A program made the position numbers and the translations under genes. A DNA stretch of 61,150 bases, taken from contig NZ_FORN01000037.1 of the NCBI RefSeq assembly GCF_900114015.1, forward strand, positions 1 to 61,150. The letters run 5' to 3'. The DNA comes from Caulobacter sp. UNC279MFTsu5.1. GTDB taxonomy: Bacteria; Pseudomonadota; Alphaproteobacteria; Caulobacterales; Caulobacteraceae. The notes below the pieces were generated by a model. The model made no database searches. It had not been told where the DNA came from and saw only the letters and a program-made list of their open reading frames with translations. This document shows, in pieces, positions 6,151 through 14,457 of this stretch; within the stretch, counting starts at the first letter, position 1, and each line of letters starts with the position of its first letter.

Positions 6151-8718
6151 CTAGGCGGGCACGGTCTCGCCAGTCACCGGGACCGCCCCGCGCTTGTCCA
6201 GCACCTGGACCAGCACCGACAGCAGGTCGCGCAGGTCGATCGGCTTGGCGATGTGGGCGTCCATGCCCGCCTCCAGGCAGGTGTCGATCTGGGTGCGCAT
6301 GACGTCGGCGGTCAGGGCGATGACCGGCAGGCCGGCCCAGCGCGGATCGCGGCGCAGGCGTCGCGTGGCCTCCAGCCCGTCCATCACCGGCATGTTGACG
6401 TCCATCAGCACCAGGTCGAAGGCCTCGGCCTCCAGCGCGTCCAGGGCCTGGCGGCCGTTCTCGACCTCGACCAGGTCGCAGTCGAACGGGGCCAGGAACA
6501 GCTTGATGACCCGCCGGTTGACCGGGTGGTCGTCGACCACCAGCACGCGGCGGCCCTGCAGCGGCGAGAGCGTCGGCTCGTCCTCGTTGGCGGCGCCGAA
6601 GGCCGGGACCGCGCCGTCCAGGGCCGAGGCCGCGGCGACGTCGACCTGGAAGCCGAGCGTGAAGGTCGAGCCGGCGCCTTCGCGACTGTCGACCAGGATC
6701 TCGCCGTCCATCAGCTCGGCCAGGCGGCGGGTAATGTTCAGGCCCAGCCCGGTGCCGCCGAAGGTGCGGGTGGTCGAGGCGTCGGCCTGGGTGAAGGCGC
6801 CGAACAGCTTGGACAGGGTGGCCGGGCTCATGCCGATGCCGGTGTCGGTCACCGTCAGGCTGACCGCCGTGCGTCCGGTCTGTGGATCGGGCGCCCAGGC
6901 CAGGGTCACGTCGACCCGGCCGACCACCGTGAACTTCAAAGCGTTGGACAGCAGGTTGGCCAGGCACTGGCGCACGCGCACGGCGTCGAACAGCAGCATC
7001 GGCGGCGGATCGCCGGCCACCGCGAACGTCAACTCCACCCCCTTTTCGCGGGCCGTGGGCTGGTAGCCGCCCACCAGTCGGGCGCAGACACCGACGATGT
7101 CGGCGGCCGTGGGGGCGATCTCCAGCTTGCCAGCCTCGATCTTCGACAGGTCCAGGATGTCGTTGAGCAGCACCAGCAGGGTGTCGCCGCTGTCGATCAT
7201 CAGCTCGACCTGCTCGCGCTGACGCGGGTCCAGGCTCTCGGTCCGCAGGGCCTGGGCCATGCCCAGCATGCCGTTCAGCGGCGTGCGCAGCTCGTGGCTC
7301 ATCACGGCCAGGAAGGCGGACTTGGCCTCGTTGGCCGTCTCGGCCCGGCCGCGGGCCTCCTTCAGCCGCTCGGAGGTCCGGCGCAGATAGACGCCCCAGG
7401 CCACCCCGCCCAGCACCAGCACGCCCAGCAGCATGGCGATGACGATCGAGGCGTGGGCCAGCCGGCGGTTCAGCTCGACCTCGGCGGTCAGGCGGCGGCT
7501 TTCGTCGCGCTTGGACTTCAGCTCGGTCTCCAGCGCCGACGCCATCTGGGCGCCGTTGCGCGACAGGGCCGCCTGGGTCTTCTCGTGGTCCTGCCGGCGC
7601 CACTGGTCGAGCTGGCGGAAGGCCTCCTCGCCGCGATGCTCGGCCAGGGCGATGTAGGCGCTCAGCAACAGCTCGGCCTGAGGATCGCGCTCCAGCGTGT
7701 CGACCGGGACGGCGCGCAGGGTCTCCAGGTCAGCCTTGGCGGCGGCGGCGTCGCCCAGCTCGGCCCGGGCCTGGGCGCGCAGGCGCAGGCTGAGGCCGGT
7801 CAGGCGGTTGGTCGGGCGGGCGATCTCGAAGTCGGCGTCGGCCAGGCACCGCAGAACCCGACGCGGAGCCTGCCGGGCGCTGGCGATGCGGGCGCACAGA
7901 TAGCGGTCCCAGGTCTTGAGGTCCGGATCGCCGGCCGCCTGGGTCATGTTGTGGTGCACGCCGGCGAAGTGCTCGGCGGCGTCCAGCTCGCCGATCTCGG
8001 CGGCGGTGTAGGCGATGTCATAGATGCGCTCGACCTTGCGCATGTAGAAGGCCTCGCCCTCGTCCAGGCGGGCGGCCTGGCTCATGTGGTCCAGCGCGCC
8101 TTCCTTATCGCCGATGTAGGACAGGGTGTAGGAGTGCACCTGATGGGTCTCGGCCAACATCGGCCGGGCGATGGCGCCCCGGCGCTCCATCTGGCCCATG
8201 GTCTCGGCGGCCAGCCGCGAGGCGTCCGCCCACTGCCCCGAACGGCCCAGACTGCGGATCCGTTCGATCGCGGCCATCATCCGGATGTTGGGTCCCGAGC
8301 GATCGAGGAACCGAGTCCAGTCGGCGTCGGTGAAGGTGCGAAACCCGCCCGTCTCGTGGCGGTAGGCCATCTGCAGCAGGTCCACCAGGGTCGCCAGTTC
8401 GACGTCGTCCTCGTCCTGGGCCAGGCGGCGCACGCGGCGGGCCCAGTCGTCGAACTGCGGCTGGACCTGGTTGCTCTTGTAGGCGTAGAGCACCGACCAC
8501 AGGCCGTAGAGGCGCTTGTCGCCCTGCTGCTTCAGCGCCCGGCGTCCGGCGCGCTCGATGTCGTCGTTCTCGCGCGCGGGCGGCTGGATCTCGTCGCGCC
8601 GGATCTCGAGATAGAGGGCGTCCAGCTTGGCCGACTGCGGCGACCGCGCGAAGGCCGCGCCGCCGGGCCCGGCCGACAGGATTGCGATCGCCGCAAGGAA
8701 CAGGACGTAGCGCCGCAA
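6151..8718 (-). CDS. Membrane-bound hybrid sensor histidine kinase
   Basis: The protein has 855 residues. A signal peptide (about residues 1-25) is followed by an extracytoplasmic, helix-rich region of about 390 residues that looks like TPR-type solenoid repeats. Then come a charged coiled segment, one transmembrane helix (about 420-440), the HisKA dimer domain with phospho-His in SHELRTPLNGM near 473, the HATPase_c domain (N box LSNALKF, then TDTGIGM and GGTGLGL) and a C-terminal receiver domain with phospho-Asp near 772 in LVLMDVNMPVMDG. The receiver suggests a phosphorelay through a separate Hpt protein. No cognate regulator gene is adjacent. The sensing region has no obvious ligand-binding family. 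It is probably a monocistronic gene, starting at the ATG at 8718. Confidence 0.92.
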   Translation of the reverse strand: MRRYVLFLAAIAILSAGPGGAAFARSPQSAKLDALYLEIRRDEIQPPARENDDIERAGRRALKQQGDKRLYGLWSVLYAYKSNQVQPQFDDWARRVRRLAQDEDDVELATLVDLLQMAYRHETGGFRTFTDADWTRFLDRSGPNIRMMAAIERIRSLGRSGQWADASRLAAETMGQMERRGAIARPMLAETHQVHSYTLSYIGDKEGALDHMSQAARLDEGEAFYMRKVERIYDIAYTAAEIGELDAAEHFAGVHHNMTQAAGDPDLKTWDRYLCARIASARQAPRRVLRCLADADFEIARPTNRLTGLSLRLRAQARAELGDAAAAKADLETLRAVPVDTLERDPQAELLLSAYIALAEHRGEEAFRQLDQWRRQDHEKTQAALSRNGAQMASALETELKSKRDESRRLTAEVELNRRLAHASIVIAMLLGVLVLGGVAWGVYLRRTSERLKEARGRAETANEAKSAFLAVMSHELRTPLNGMLGMAQALRTESLDPRQREQVELMIDSGDTLLVLLNDILDLSKIEAGKLEIAPTAADIVGVCARLVGGYQPTAREKGVELTFAVAGDPPPMLLFDAVRVRQCLANLLSNALKFTVVGRVDVTLAWAPDPQTGRTAVSLTVTDTGIGMSPATLSKLFGAFTQADASTTRTFGGTGLGLNITRRLAELMDGEILVDSREGAGSTFTLGFQVDVAAASALDGAVPAFGAANEDEPTLSPLQGRRVLVVDDHPVNRRVIKLFLAPFDCDLVEVENGRQALDALEAEAFDLVLMDVNMPVMDGLEATRRLRRDPRWAGLPVIALTADVMRTQIDTCLEAGMDAHIAKPIDLRDLLSVLVQVLDKRGAVPVTGETVPA

Positions 8719-8868
8719 GCCATGGTTTCCCGGTGAACATCGGTACGGTACGGAAAGGGCCTGTACTCAAAGTTAAAATCGGCGCTCGCGCGACATTCTG
8801 CCGCGAAACAGCTGAAACTGGGAGAAAACGTCCGTTTTTGCGTCGTATGCCCGACTTATCGCCACCGC

Positions 8869-9636
8869 CTAGATGGTGGCGCCGCCATCCACCACCAGGG
8901 CTTGTCCGGTCATGAAGCGGCCCGCCCGCGAGGCCAGATAGATCGCCGCCCCGGCCAGTTCGTCGGGCTCGCCGATCCGGCGCAGCGGCACGCCCTTGGT
9001 CGAGCGCTCCAGGGTCTCGGGATCGTCCCACAGGGCCTTGGCGAAGTCGGTCTTGATCAGGCCCGGCGCGATGCAGTTGACCCGCACGTTGTCGGGGCCG
9101 AACTCGTGGGCCAGGTTGCGGGCCAGCTGGAAGTCGGCGGCCTTGGAGATGTTGTAGGCCCCGATCACGGCGTTGCCGCGCAGGCCGCCGATCGAGCTGA
9201 CGATGATGATCGCCCCGTCCTTCCGCGCGCGCATCTCCGGCGCGACCATGCCGATCAGCCAGTGGTTGCTGATGATGTTGTTGTCCAGGATCTTGCGGAA
9301 CTGGTCGTCGGCGATGCCGGCCAGCGGGCCGTAATAGGGGTTGGAGGCGGCGTTGCAGACGCAGATGTCGACCTTGCCGAACGCCGCGCGGGTCTCGTCG
9401 ACCAGGCGCTGCAGGTCCTCCTTGGAGGCGATGTTGGCCGGCGCCGCGATGGCCGTTCCCGCGCCGTGACGGGCGTTGATCTCGGCGGCGACCTCGTCGC
9501 AGGGGCCGGTCTTGCGCGAGGAGATCACCACCTTGGCGCCGTGCTCGGCCATGCGCTGGGCGATGGCCTTGCCGATGCCGCGCGAGCTGCCGGTGATGAT
9601 CGCCACCTTGCCGGTGAGGTCGAAGAGGGGGGTCAT
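8869..9636 (-). CDS. SDR family NAD(P)-dependent oxidoreductase
   Basis: This 255-residue classical short-chain dehydrogenase has a cofactor loop TGSSRGIG (residues 15-22), a CNAAS block, catalytic Ser in IIVSSIGG, and the YxxxK pair in YNISKAA, with the C-terminal family end VVDGGATI. The overall sequence resembles the DHRS4/3-oxoacyl reductase-like group, so carbonyl reduction of a lipid or acyl substrate is plausible. The start codon at 9636 is preceded by a motif (9645-9663) that is also found in front of the FadB-like gene at 46699-48777. This suggests co-regulation with fatty-acid metabolism (inference). Confidence 0.9.
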   Translation of the reverse strand: MTPLFDLTGKVAIITGSSRGIGKAIAQRMAEHGAKVVISSRKTGPCDEVAAEINARHGAGTAIAAPANIASKEDLQRLVDETRAAFGKVDICVCNAASNPYYGPLAGIADDQFRKILDNNIISNHWLIGMVAPEMRARKDGAIIIVSSIGGLRGNAVIGAYNISKAADFQLARNLAHEFGPDNVRVNCIAPGLIKTDFAKALWDDPETLERSTKGVPLRRIGEPDELAGAAIYLASRAGRFMTGQALVVDGGATI

Positions 9637-9644
9637 GCGCGCTT

Positions 9645-9663
9645 CCTAAAACATTTGTTTGAA
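9645..9663 (-). promoter_or_regulatory. Candidate operator upstream of the SDR gene
   Basis: On the minus strand it reads TTCAAACAAATGTTTTAGG, containing the small palindrome AAACA-AA-TGTTT. The first nine bases are identical to the motif at 48810-48828 in front of the FadB-like gene, and both are followed by two variable bases and GTT. It lies 9-27 nt before the start codon. Confidence 0.4.
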
Positions 9664-9844
9664 TTTTCGACACAGTGCTGTCGCCGCAAGCGCGCGTCAA
9701 GCCGGCCCCTGCTCGTCGACAAGGCGCGAAACGCGCTCCGCGACCTATTGCTGCACCATACTAGTCGCTGCCGACACGCCATGTAATGTTGAATACAGGC
9801 GGATATTCATTATCCACATCATCACGCCCTCGCGACAATGGTAA

Positions 9845-10636
9845 ATGATCGCCATGACAAGGACTTTAGATAAGAACGATTTCTTTAATCGCCTTCAGGC
9901 CGCGGTCGTCCTGATCTGCGCCAGCTTTCTAACCCTCGAGGTCTGCATCGAGTTCGGGGTGGTCGAGAGAGCCTTCGGCCGCGATCTCGCGGGCTGGCGA
10001 ATTGACGCCGCGGTCTCGCTGCTGGCGGTCGTCGTCCTGGCCGGGCTCGCGATCCTCAAGGCCTTCGAACTGCGCGCCGAGTCGGCTCGGCGGCAAGCGG
10101 CCGAGCAGCGCCTCGCCCAGCTGGAGACGCGAGACCCGCTGACCGGCCTGGCCAACCGCGATCGGATGCTCGAATTCCTGGGCCACTCCCTGCAGACGCG
10201 CAAGACCGGCGACGAGGTCACCGGCCTGCTGCTGATCGACCTGAAGCGGTTCACGCCGATCAACGAGACCCATGGCCGCGCGGTCGGGGATCGGCTGCTG
10301 TGCATGGTCGCCGAACGCCTGCGATCGGTCGCGCGGGAGGACGAGATGGTCGCGCGCCTGGGCGGCGACGAGTTCGCCGTGGTGCTGCCCCGCCTCGATT
10401 GCGCCCAGGCCGCCAGATATCCCGCCCAGCGGCTGGTCCGCGCCCTGGAAGCGCCGTTCGAGATCGATGACCTGGCGCTCAGGATCGGCGGGGCGGCGGT
10501 CGGCGTGGCGACCAGCGCGAACACCGAGCTGCGTCCCGGCGTCCTCGTCCACCATGTCGACGCCGCCCTCCGACGCGCCAAGTGCGAGCCGGCGGCGGAA
10601 TCCTGCTCCCATCGGCGAGGGACGGGCCAGGCCTGA
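9845..10636 (+). CDS. Membrane-anchored GGDEF diguanylate cyclase
   Basis: The protein has 263 residues. Two hydrophobic segments (about 15-36 and 52-72) anchor a cytoplasmic linker and a GGDEF domain. The domain opens with DPLTGLANRDRM and carries an intact active-site loop LGGDEFAVVLP near residue 173, so cyclic-di-GMP synthesis from two GTP is expected. At the allosteric I-site the usual RxxD is read here as R-E-D-E, so product inhibition may be altered. The first of two in-frame ATGs (9845, 9854) is used, and neither has a clear ribosome-binding site. It is a monocistronic gene, and no EAL domain is present. Confidence 0.88.
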   Translation: MIAMTRTLDKNDFFNRLQAAVVLICASFLTLEVCIEFGVVERAFGRDLAGWRIDAAVSLLAVVVLAGLAILKAFELRAESARRQAAEQRLAQLETRDPLTGLANRDRMLEFLGHSLQTRKTGDEVTGLLLIDLKRFTPINETHGRAVGDRLLCMVAERLRSVAREDEMVARLGGDEFAVVLPRLDCAQAARYPAQRLVRALEAPFEIDDLALRIGGAAVGVATSANTELRPGVLVHHVDAALRRAKCEPAAESCSHRRGTGQA

Positions 10637-10759
10637 TCCCTGGCGGCGAGGCTTTCGCCGACGCGACGTCCGCGCCGACAAAATTTCTCCGGCGATGTCG
10701 GATCGACGCCCATGAGGCCGTCCTCGGGGCAACCAACCGAAACCCTGGAGACAAACGCC

Positions 10760-11236
10760 ATGACCACCCCCTCTTCCATCGCCGATCGCGAACTCGTCCT
10801 GACCCGCATCATCGACGTGCCCGCCGACAAGCTGTTCAAGTGCTGGACGACGCCCGAGCGCATGCACGAGTGGTTCTGCCCCAAGCCCTGGACCGTCTCC
10901 CACGCCGAGATGGACATTCGGGCCGGCGGCTCCAGCCTGGTCGTCATGAAGGGCCCGAACGGCGAGGAGGTCCCCAACCCGGGCGTCTATCTCGAGGTCG
11001 TTCCGAACAAGCGCCTGGTCTTCACCGACGCCTTCACCTCGGCCTGGGTCCCGTCTGAAAAGCCGTTCATGGTCGCGATCGTCGAGTTCGAGGACCTGGG
11101 CGACGGCACGACCCGCTACACCGCCACCGCCCGCCACTGGACGATCGAGGACCGCCAGGCCCACGAGCAGATGGGCTTCCACGAAGGCTGGGGCGTCGTC
11201 GCCGACCAGCTGGCCGAGGTGGCCAGGACGTTCTGA
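10760..11236 (+). CDS. SRPBCC/AHSA1 (Aha1-like) family protein
   Basis: The 158-residue protein has a START-like helix-grip fold. The typical opening is a beta strand then DVPADKLFKCWTTPE and a Trp-rich loop (HEWFCPKPW), followed by G-N-G-E and FEDLGDGTTRYT blocks, and a C-terminal amphipathic helix ending in QLAEVARTF. Members bind hydrophobic ligands in a cavity, and most bacterial ones have no known substrate. The ATG at 10760 is preferred over 10712 because CTGGAG lies 9 nt upstream. There is no operon partner. Confidence 0.85.
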   Translation: MTTPSSIADRELVLTRIIDVPADKLFKCWTTPERMHEWFCPKPWTVSHAEMDIRAGGSSLVVMKGPNGEEVPNPGVYLEVVPNKRLVFTDAFTSAWVPSEKPFMVAIVEFEDLGDGTTRYTATARHWTIEDRQAHEQMGFHEGWGVVADQLAEVARTF

Positions 11237-11246
11237 GCTAATTTTG

Positions 11247-11273
11247 GGAACAGGCGCATGCGCCTGTCCCCAA
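11247..11273. repeat. Short palindrome with GCGCATGCGC core
   Basis: The sequence GGGAACAGGCGC-ATGCGCCTGTCCCC can fold on itself. It separates two convergent genes. A related GGGGACATGCGC element lies at 42719-42788. Confidence 0.65.
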
Positions 11274-11285
11274 CTGCATCCCGCC

Positions 11286-12074
11286 TCACGCGCACTTGTT
11301 CCAGCCGTGCATGTCCAGGTGGAAGTGGTCGTGGTGCTCGGCGTTGAAGTCGGGGCTCAGCGTGGTGACGAACACCCGGCAGGCCCCGTCGCGCACCCGG
11401 CGCAGGAACCGCCCCTTGGGGCCCGGGTCGTTCCAGTCGCGGGCGACGTACACCGTCTGGCCATCGGCCAGCTTGAAGCCGGCCAGGTCGATGGCGTCGG
11501 CGCTGGCGTGCTCGCTGACCGGGCCGGCCGTCCGGCCGTACATCCGTCGGCACGAATAGGTGCCGTAGTGCTCCAAGCCGACCACGCCCTGGCCCAGCAC
11601 CTCGTCGGCGGCCGGCTGCACCACCTGGCGCTCCCAGATCGACAGGGCCAGGGCCTCCTTGCAGACCATCGGGGCGTCGGCGGGCGTCAGGCCGGCCATG
11701 CCGCCGTCGATCCTCAGGGCGTCGCGGACCGTGCAGAAGCCGCCGTCGGTCGTTTCGGGAACCTCCTCGTAGGACAGGCCCGCCTTGCGCAGGATCGCCC
11801 GGCAGACGACCGGGTCCCGGCCGGCCCGGGCCGCCTTGATCCGCGTGGCCATCCCGACCGGATCGACGATGCTCAGCGGCTTCCACGGCAGGTGCTGGCG
11901 GGCGACGCCGCGCTCGGCCACCAGCGCCATGACCAGCACCAGCGCCCACAGCAAGACCAGCGCCGTCAGCCCCGCCAGGCGGTTCTGGCGGCGCGCGCGG
12001 TGCTCGACGCGCGGATGGCGCGGGACGCGATAGGCCATGGGCGGAGGGCGCGCCTGGAAAGGGTTGACGGCCAA
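11286..12074 (-). CDS. Extensin-like domain protein
   Basis: The protein has 262 residues. One membrane-spanning segment (about 33-54, LAGLTALVLLWALVLVMALV) follows a basic N-terminus, so the bulk lies in the periplasm. The C-terminal part is the bacterial extensin-like domain (named only by sequence likeness to plant extensins): EHYGTYSCRRMYGR, SEHASADAIDLAGF, and AEHHDHFHLDMHGWNKCA with clustered His. The SEHASADAIDLAGF and HHDHFHLD pattern resembles zinc peptidases of the D-Ala-D-Ala carboxypeptidase/VanY type, suggesting a cell-wall role (inference). Four cysteines could form disulfides. Confidence 0.85.
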   Translation of the reverse strand: MAVNPFQARPPPMAYRVPRHPRVEHRARRQNRLAGLTALVLLWALVLVMALVAERGVARQHLPWKPLSIVDPVGMATRIKAARAGRDPVVCRAILRKAGLSYEEVPETTDGGFCTVRDALRIDGGMAGLTPADAPMVCKEALALSIWERQVVQPAADEVLGQGVVGLEHYGTYSCRRMYGRTAGPVSEHASADAIDLAGFKLADGQTVYVARDWNDPGPKGRFLRRVRDGACRVFVTTLSPDFNAEHHDHFHLDMHGWNKCA

Positions 12075-12188
12075 GCCTTGCCTTAGGACCTGCCCCCCGA
12101 CAACCCTCCCTCGCCTCGTCGCCCAGACGGGAGGAAGGGTTGTTCAGGGCTTCATCAACAGGCATCTACCGCGTCCCTGGAGACGCCC

Positions 12189-13565
12189 ATGACCCCCTCG
12201 AACAGCTGGCGCGGCCTGCTGAACGCCGAACTGGCTCCGCGCTTCGCCCTGCTGTGCCTGGGCATCTGGCTGAACGCCGCCGACACCCTGGTGACGGTGA
12301 CGATCATGCCTAGCGTGGCCAAGGAGATCGGCGGCTGGCAGTATTTCGGCTGGTCGATCGCCGCCTTCCTGCTGGGCTCGATCCTGGCCGGGGCCTGCGC
12401 GGGCAAGCTGTCGATCCGCTTCGGCCTGAGGCGCGCCACCGCCCTGGCGGGCGTGGTCTACGCCGTCGGCTGCGCCATGGGGGCGGCCGCGCCGGATTTC
12501 CTGGTCTTCGTCACCGGCCGCCTGGTCCAGGGCCTGGGCGCCGGGGCGATCGTCTCGCTGTGCTACGTGGCGATCAGCGCCATGTTCCCCGAAAGCCTGT
12601 GGCCGCGGGTCTATGGCGCGATCGCCGGGGTCTGGGGCGCGGCCACCCTGCTGGGCCCGCTGTGCGGCGGCCTGTTCGCCGAGGCCGGCTTCTGGCGCGG
12701 GGCGTTCTGGTTCTTCGTGGTCCAGGCGGTGATCTTCGTGGTCGCGGTGCTGGTCATGGTCCCGAGCACGCCCAAAGCGCCAGAGGGCGGACGCATCCCC
12801 GGGCGGCAACTGGCCCTGCTGACCGTGGGCGTGACCCTGATCGCCGCCGCCGGCGTCGTGCCGGGCGGGCTGGCGGCGGCCCTGTGCGCGGCGTTCGGAA
12901 CCCTGGCCATGGCCGCCATGCTGGCGGTCAACGCCCGCACGCGCGACCGCCTGCTGCCGCGCTCGGCCAGCGACCTGGCCACGGCCACGGGCCTTGGCCT
13001 GATGGTGATCTTCTTCTGCGAGGCCGCGACGGTCGGCTTCTCGGTCTATGGCCCGACCTTCATCCAGGTGCTGCACGGCGCCCAGCCGCTGCTGAGCGGC
13101 TATGTGATCGGCGGCATCGCGGCGGGCTGGACGGCCTTGTCGTTCGGGGTCGCCGGACTGAAGCCGAACCACGAAGGCCGCGCCATCCGCCTCGGCGCGG
13201 TGGTGATCGCGGCCGGCGTGGCCTGGGGCGCCTACGAGATGGTCTATGGCGGCCTGGTCGGGATCACCCTGTCGATGGTGCTGCTGGGCGGCGGGTTCGG
13301 GATCTGCTGGGCGTTCCTGGCCAAACGGGTGATCGGCGGCGCGCCGATCGAGGAACAGCCCCTGGCCTCGGCCGCCGTGCCCACCACCCAGCTGATCGGC
13401 GGCGCCACGGGCGCGGCGGCGGCGGGCGCGCTGGCCAACGCCCTGGGCTTCGCGCATGGGGTGACGCCGGAGGACGGGCTGGCGCATGGTCTGTGGCTGT
13501 TCGCGGCGTTCGTGCCGCTGGCGGTGGTGGGCCTGGCGGCGGCTTGGCGGCTGGGGCGGGAGTAG
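12189..13565 (+). CDS. MFS transporter
   Basis: The protein has 458 residues and about 12-14 hydrophobic helices. The loop 2-3 signature appears as GKLSIRFGLRRAT, and the motif-C-like stretch GAIAGVWGAATLLGPLCGG lies in helix 5, which is characteristic of drug/proton antiporters. The ATG at 12189 is preceded by CTGGAG with ideal spacing. It is transcribed away from the extensin-like gene and convergent with the next small gene. Drug or metabolite export is likely, but the substrate cannot be named. Confidence 0.88.
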   Translation: MTPSNSWRGLLNAELAPRFALLCLGIWLNAADTLVTVTIMPSVAKEIGGWQYFGWSIAAFLLGSILAGACAGKLSIRFGLRRATALAGVVYAVGCAMGAAAPDFLVFVTGRLVQGLGAGAIVSLCYVAISAMFPESLWPRVYGAIAGVWGAATLLGPLCGGLFAEAGFWRGAFWFFVVQAVIFVVAVLVMVPSTPKAPEGGRIPGRQLALLTVGVTLIAAAGVVPGGLAAALCAAFGTLAMAAMLAVNARTRDRLLPRSASDLATATGLGLMVIFFCEAATVGFSVYGPTFIQVLHGAQPLLSGYVIGGIAAGWTALSFGVAGLKPNHEGRAIRLGAVVIAAGVAWGAYEMVYGGLVGITLSMVLLGGGFGICWAFLAKRVIGGAPIEEQPLASAAVPTTQLIGGATGAAAAGALANALGFAHGVTPEDGLAHGLWLFAAFVPLAVVGLAAAWRLGRE

Positions 13566-13587
13566 ATTCCGCTCCGCCCCCGGGCGC

Positions 13588-14058
13588 TCAGCTCGATATG
13601 GCCGCCCCGATCGCGATGCCGACGAGGACGGGGGCCAGGGCCGCCCCGTCCCCGTCGACCGGCGGCTCCACATAAATCCCCTCGATGGGAAGCACGAACA
13701 CGGCGTCGGCCGTCTTCTCCGCGCGCACCGTCGGATCGAGAGACGGACGATGGGCCGTCAAGGCCCCGATCACGACGTCGCGATGCGCGCCTGCGTCGCG
13801 CAGGTTCACGATGACCTTGCCGCCTTGTTCGCGCAGGCTCGCCGACAGCCCCGGCGCCGCGTTCGGCCCGACGGCCAAGCGCAGGATCGCCTCGTCGCCG
13901 CGCAGGCGCGGGCCGATTTCCAGGATCTGGTCCCAGGCCAGAGTCCCGCCAAGATCGCGGCTGTAAAGTCCCGCCGCGTCGATCCGCAGTTCGACGTCGT
14001 CGACCGGCCGCGCCTTCAGCGCGGCCAGGAAAGCCTGAACGCCGAACGTCGCCGCCAC
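13588..14058 (-). CDS. Unrecognised protein, possible C-terminal part of a frameshifted membrane protein
   Basis: From a GTG at 14058 this reads 156 residues: a hydrophobic start, then a region that looks like a PH-type beta domain (VELRIDAAGLYSRD followed by LAWDQILEIGPRLRGDE), an acidic/proline stretch and a final hydrophobic helix. No ribosome-binding site precedes the GTG. The open frame continues upstream with ERKEPAWETVYALCVAATFG, which completes a transmembrane helix just in front of the PH-like part. It overlaps the upstream ORF (14016-14426) in another frame. Either these are two overlapping genes or one gene with a frameshift near 14085. I do not recognise the family with certainty. 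Confidence 0.5.
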   Translation of the reverse strand: MAATFGVQAFLAALKARPVDDVELRIDAAGLYSRDLGGTLAWDQILEIGPRLRGDEAILRLAVGPNAAPGLSASLREQGGKVIVNLRDAGAHRDVVIGALTAHRPSLDPTVRAEKTADAVFVLPIEGIYVEPPVDGDGAALAPVLVGIAIGAAISS

Positions 14059-14426
14059 GCAAAGCGCATAGACGGTTTCCCAGGCGGGCTCCTTCCTCTC
14101 ACAGCTGCCACGACGGCCATGATCAGCATGACCAGCATCCCGAGCAGGGGCGCCCTAGCTACCGCCTGGCGGCGCCATCGCCCCTTGCGGGTGGTCAGCC
14201 AGACGCCCGGCGACGGCGTCTCCTCGCGTTCCGGAATCCGGGAGAACAGATAGATGCCGCCGGCCATAAGCGTTCCAGCCAGGAACACCGCGAACCAGCC
14301 GCCGCCCGTCACGTGCACCCCGAACCACAGGGCGATCCACGGCGCGGCCAGGAAGAAATTGAATGCGCCCGCCCGCATGAGCGCGGACGCGTCTTCGCCG
14401 TCGGTCACCTTGGCCAGAGGGTTCAT
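14016..14426 (-). CDS. Unrecognised small membrane protein (possible N-terminal part of a frameshifted gene)
   Basis: From the ATG at 14426 the reading is 136 residues with three hydrophobic segments (about 20-36, 42-60 and 88-106) and a basic loop (LTTRKGRWRRQAVAR). After VVAAVRGR the translation turns into a low-complexity basic tail, while the neighbouring frame continues with a plausible transmembrane helix and PH-like domain (13588-14058). This switch is what suggests a frameshift. The start lies 31 nt downstream of the mutase stop codon, so the two are probably co-transcribed. Confidence 0.5.
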   Translation of the reverse strand: MNPLAKVTDGEDASALMRAGAFNFFLAAPWIALWFGVHVTGGGWFAVFLAGTLMAGGIYLFSRIPEREETPSPGVWLTTRKGRWRRQAVARAPLLGMLVMLIMAVVAAVRGRSPPGKPSMRFAWRRRSAFRLSWPR

Positions 14427-14457
14427 GCGCGCCAAGGTAGCATGAAGCCGCCCCCGC

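Noticed and set aside
6067..8736. Plus-strand ORF of 889 codons opposite the hybrid kinase
   Set aside because: Antisense shadow: Gln/Arg/Gly/His-rich low-complexity translation, while the minus strand has complete HisKA, HATPase and receiver motifs.
12144..13673. Minus-strand ORF of 509 codons opposite the MFS gene
   Set aside because: The plus-strand frame has 12-14 hydrophobic helices and a good ribosome site; the antisense frame is Arg/Gln/Gly low complexity.
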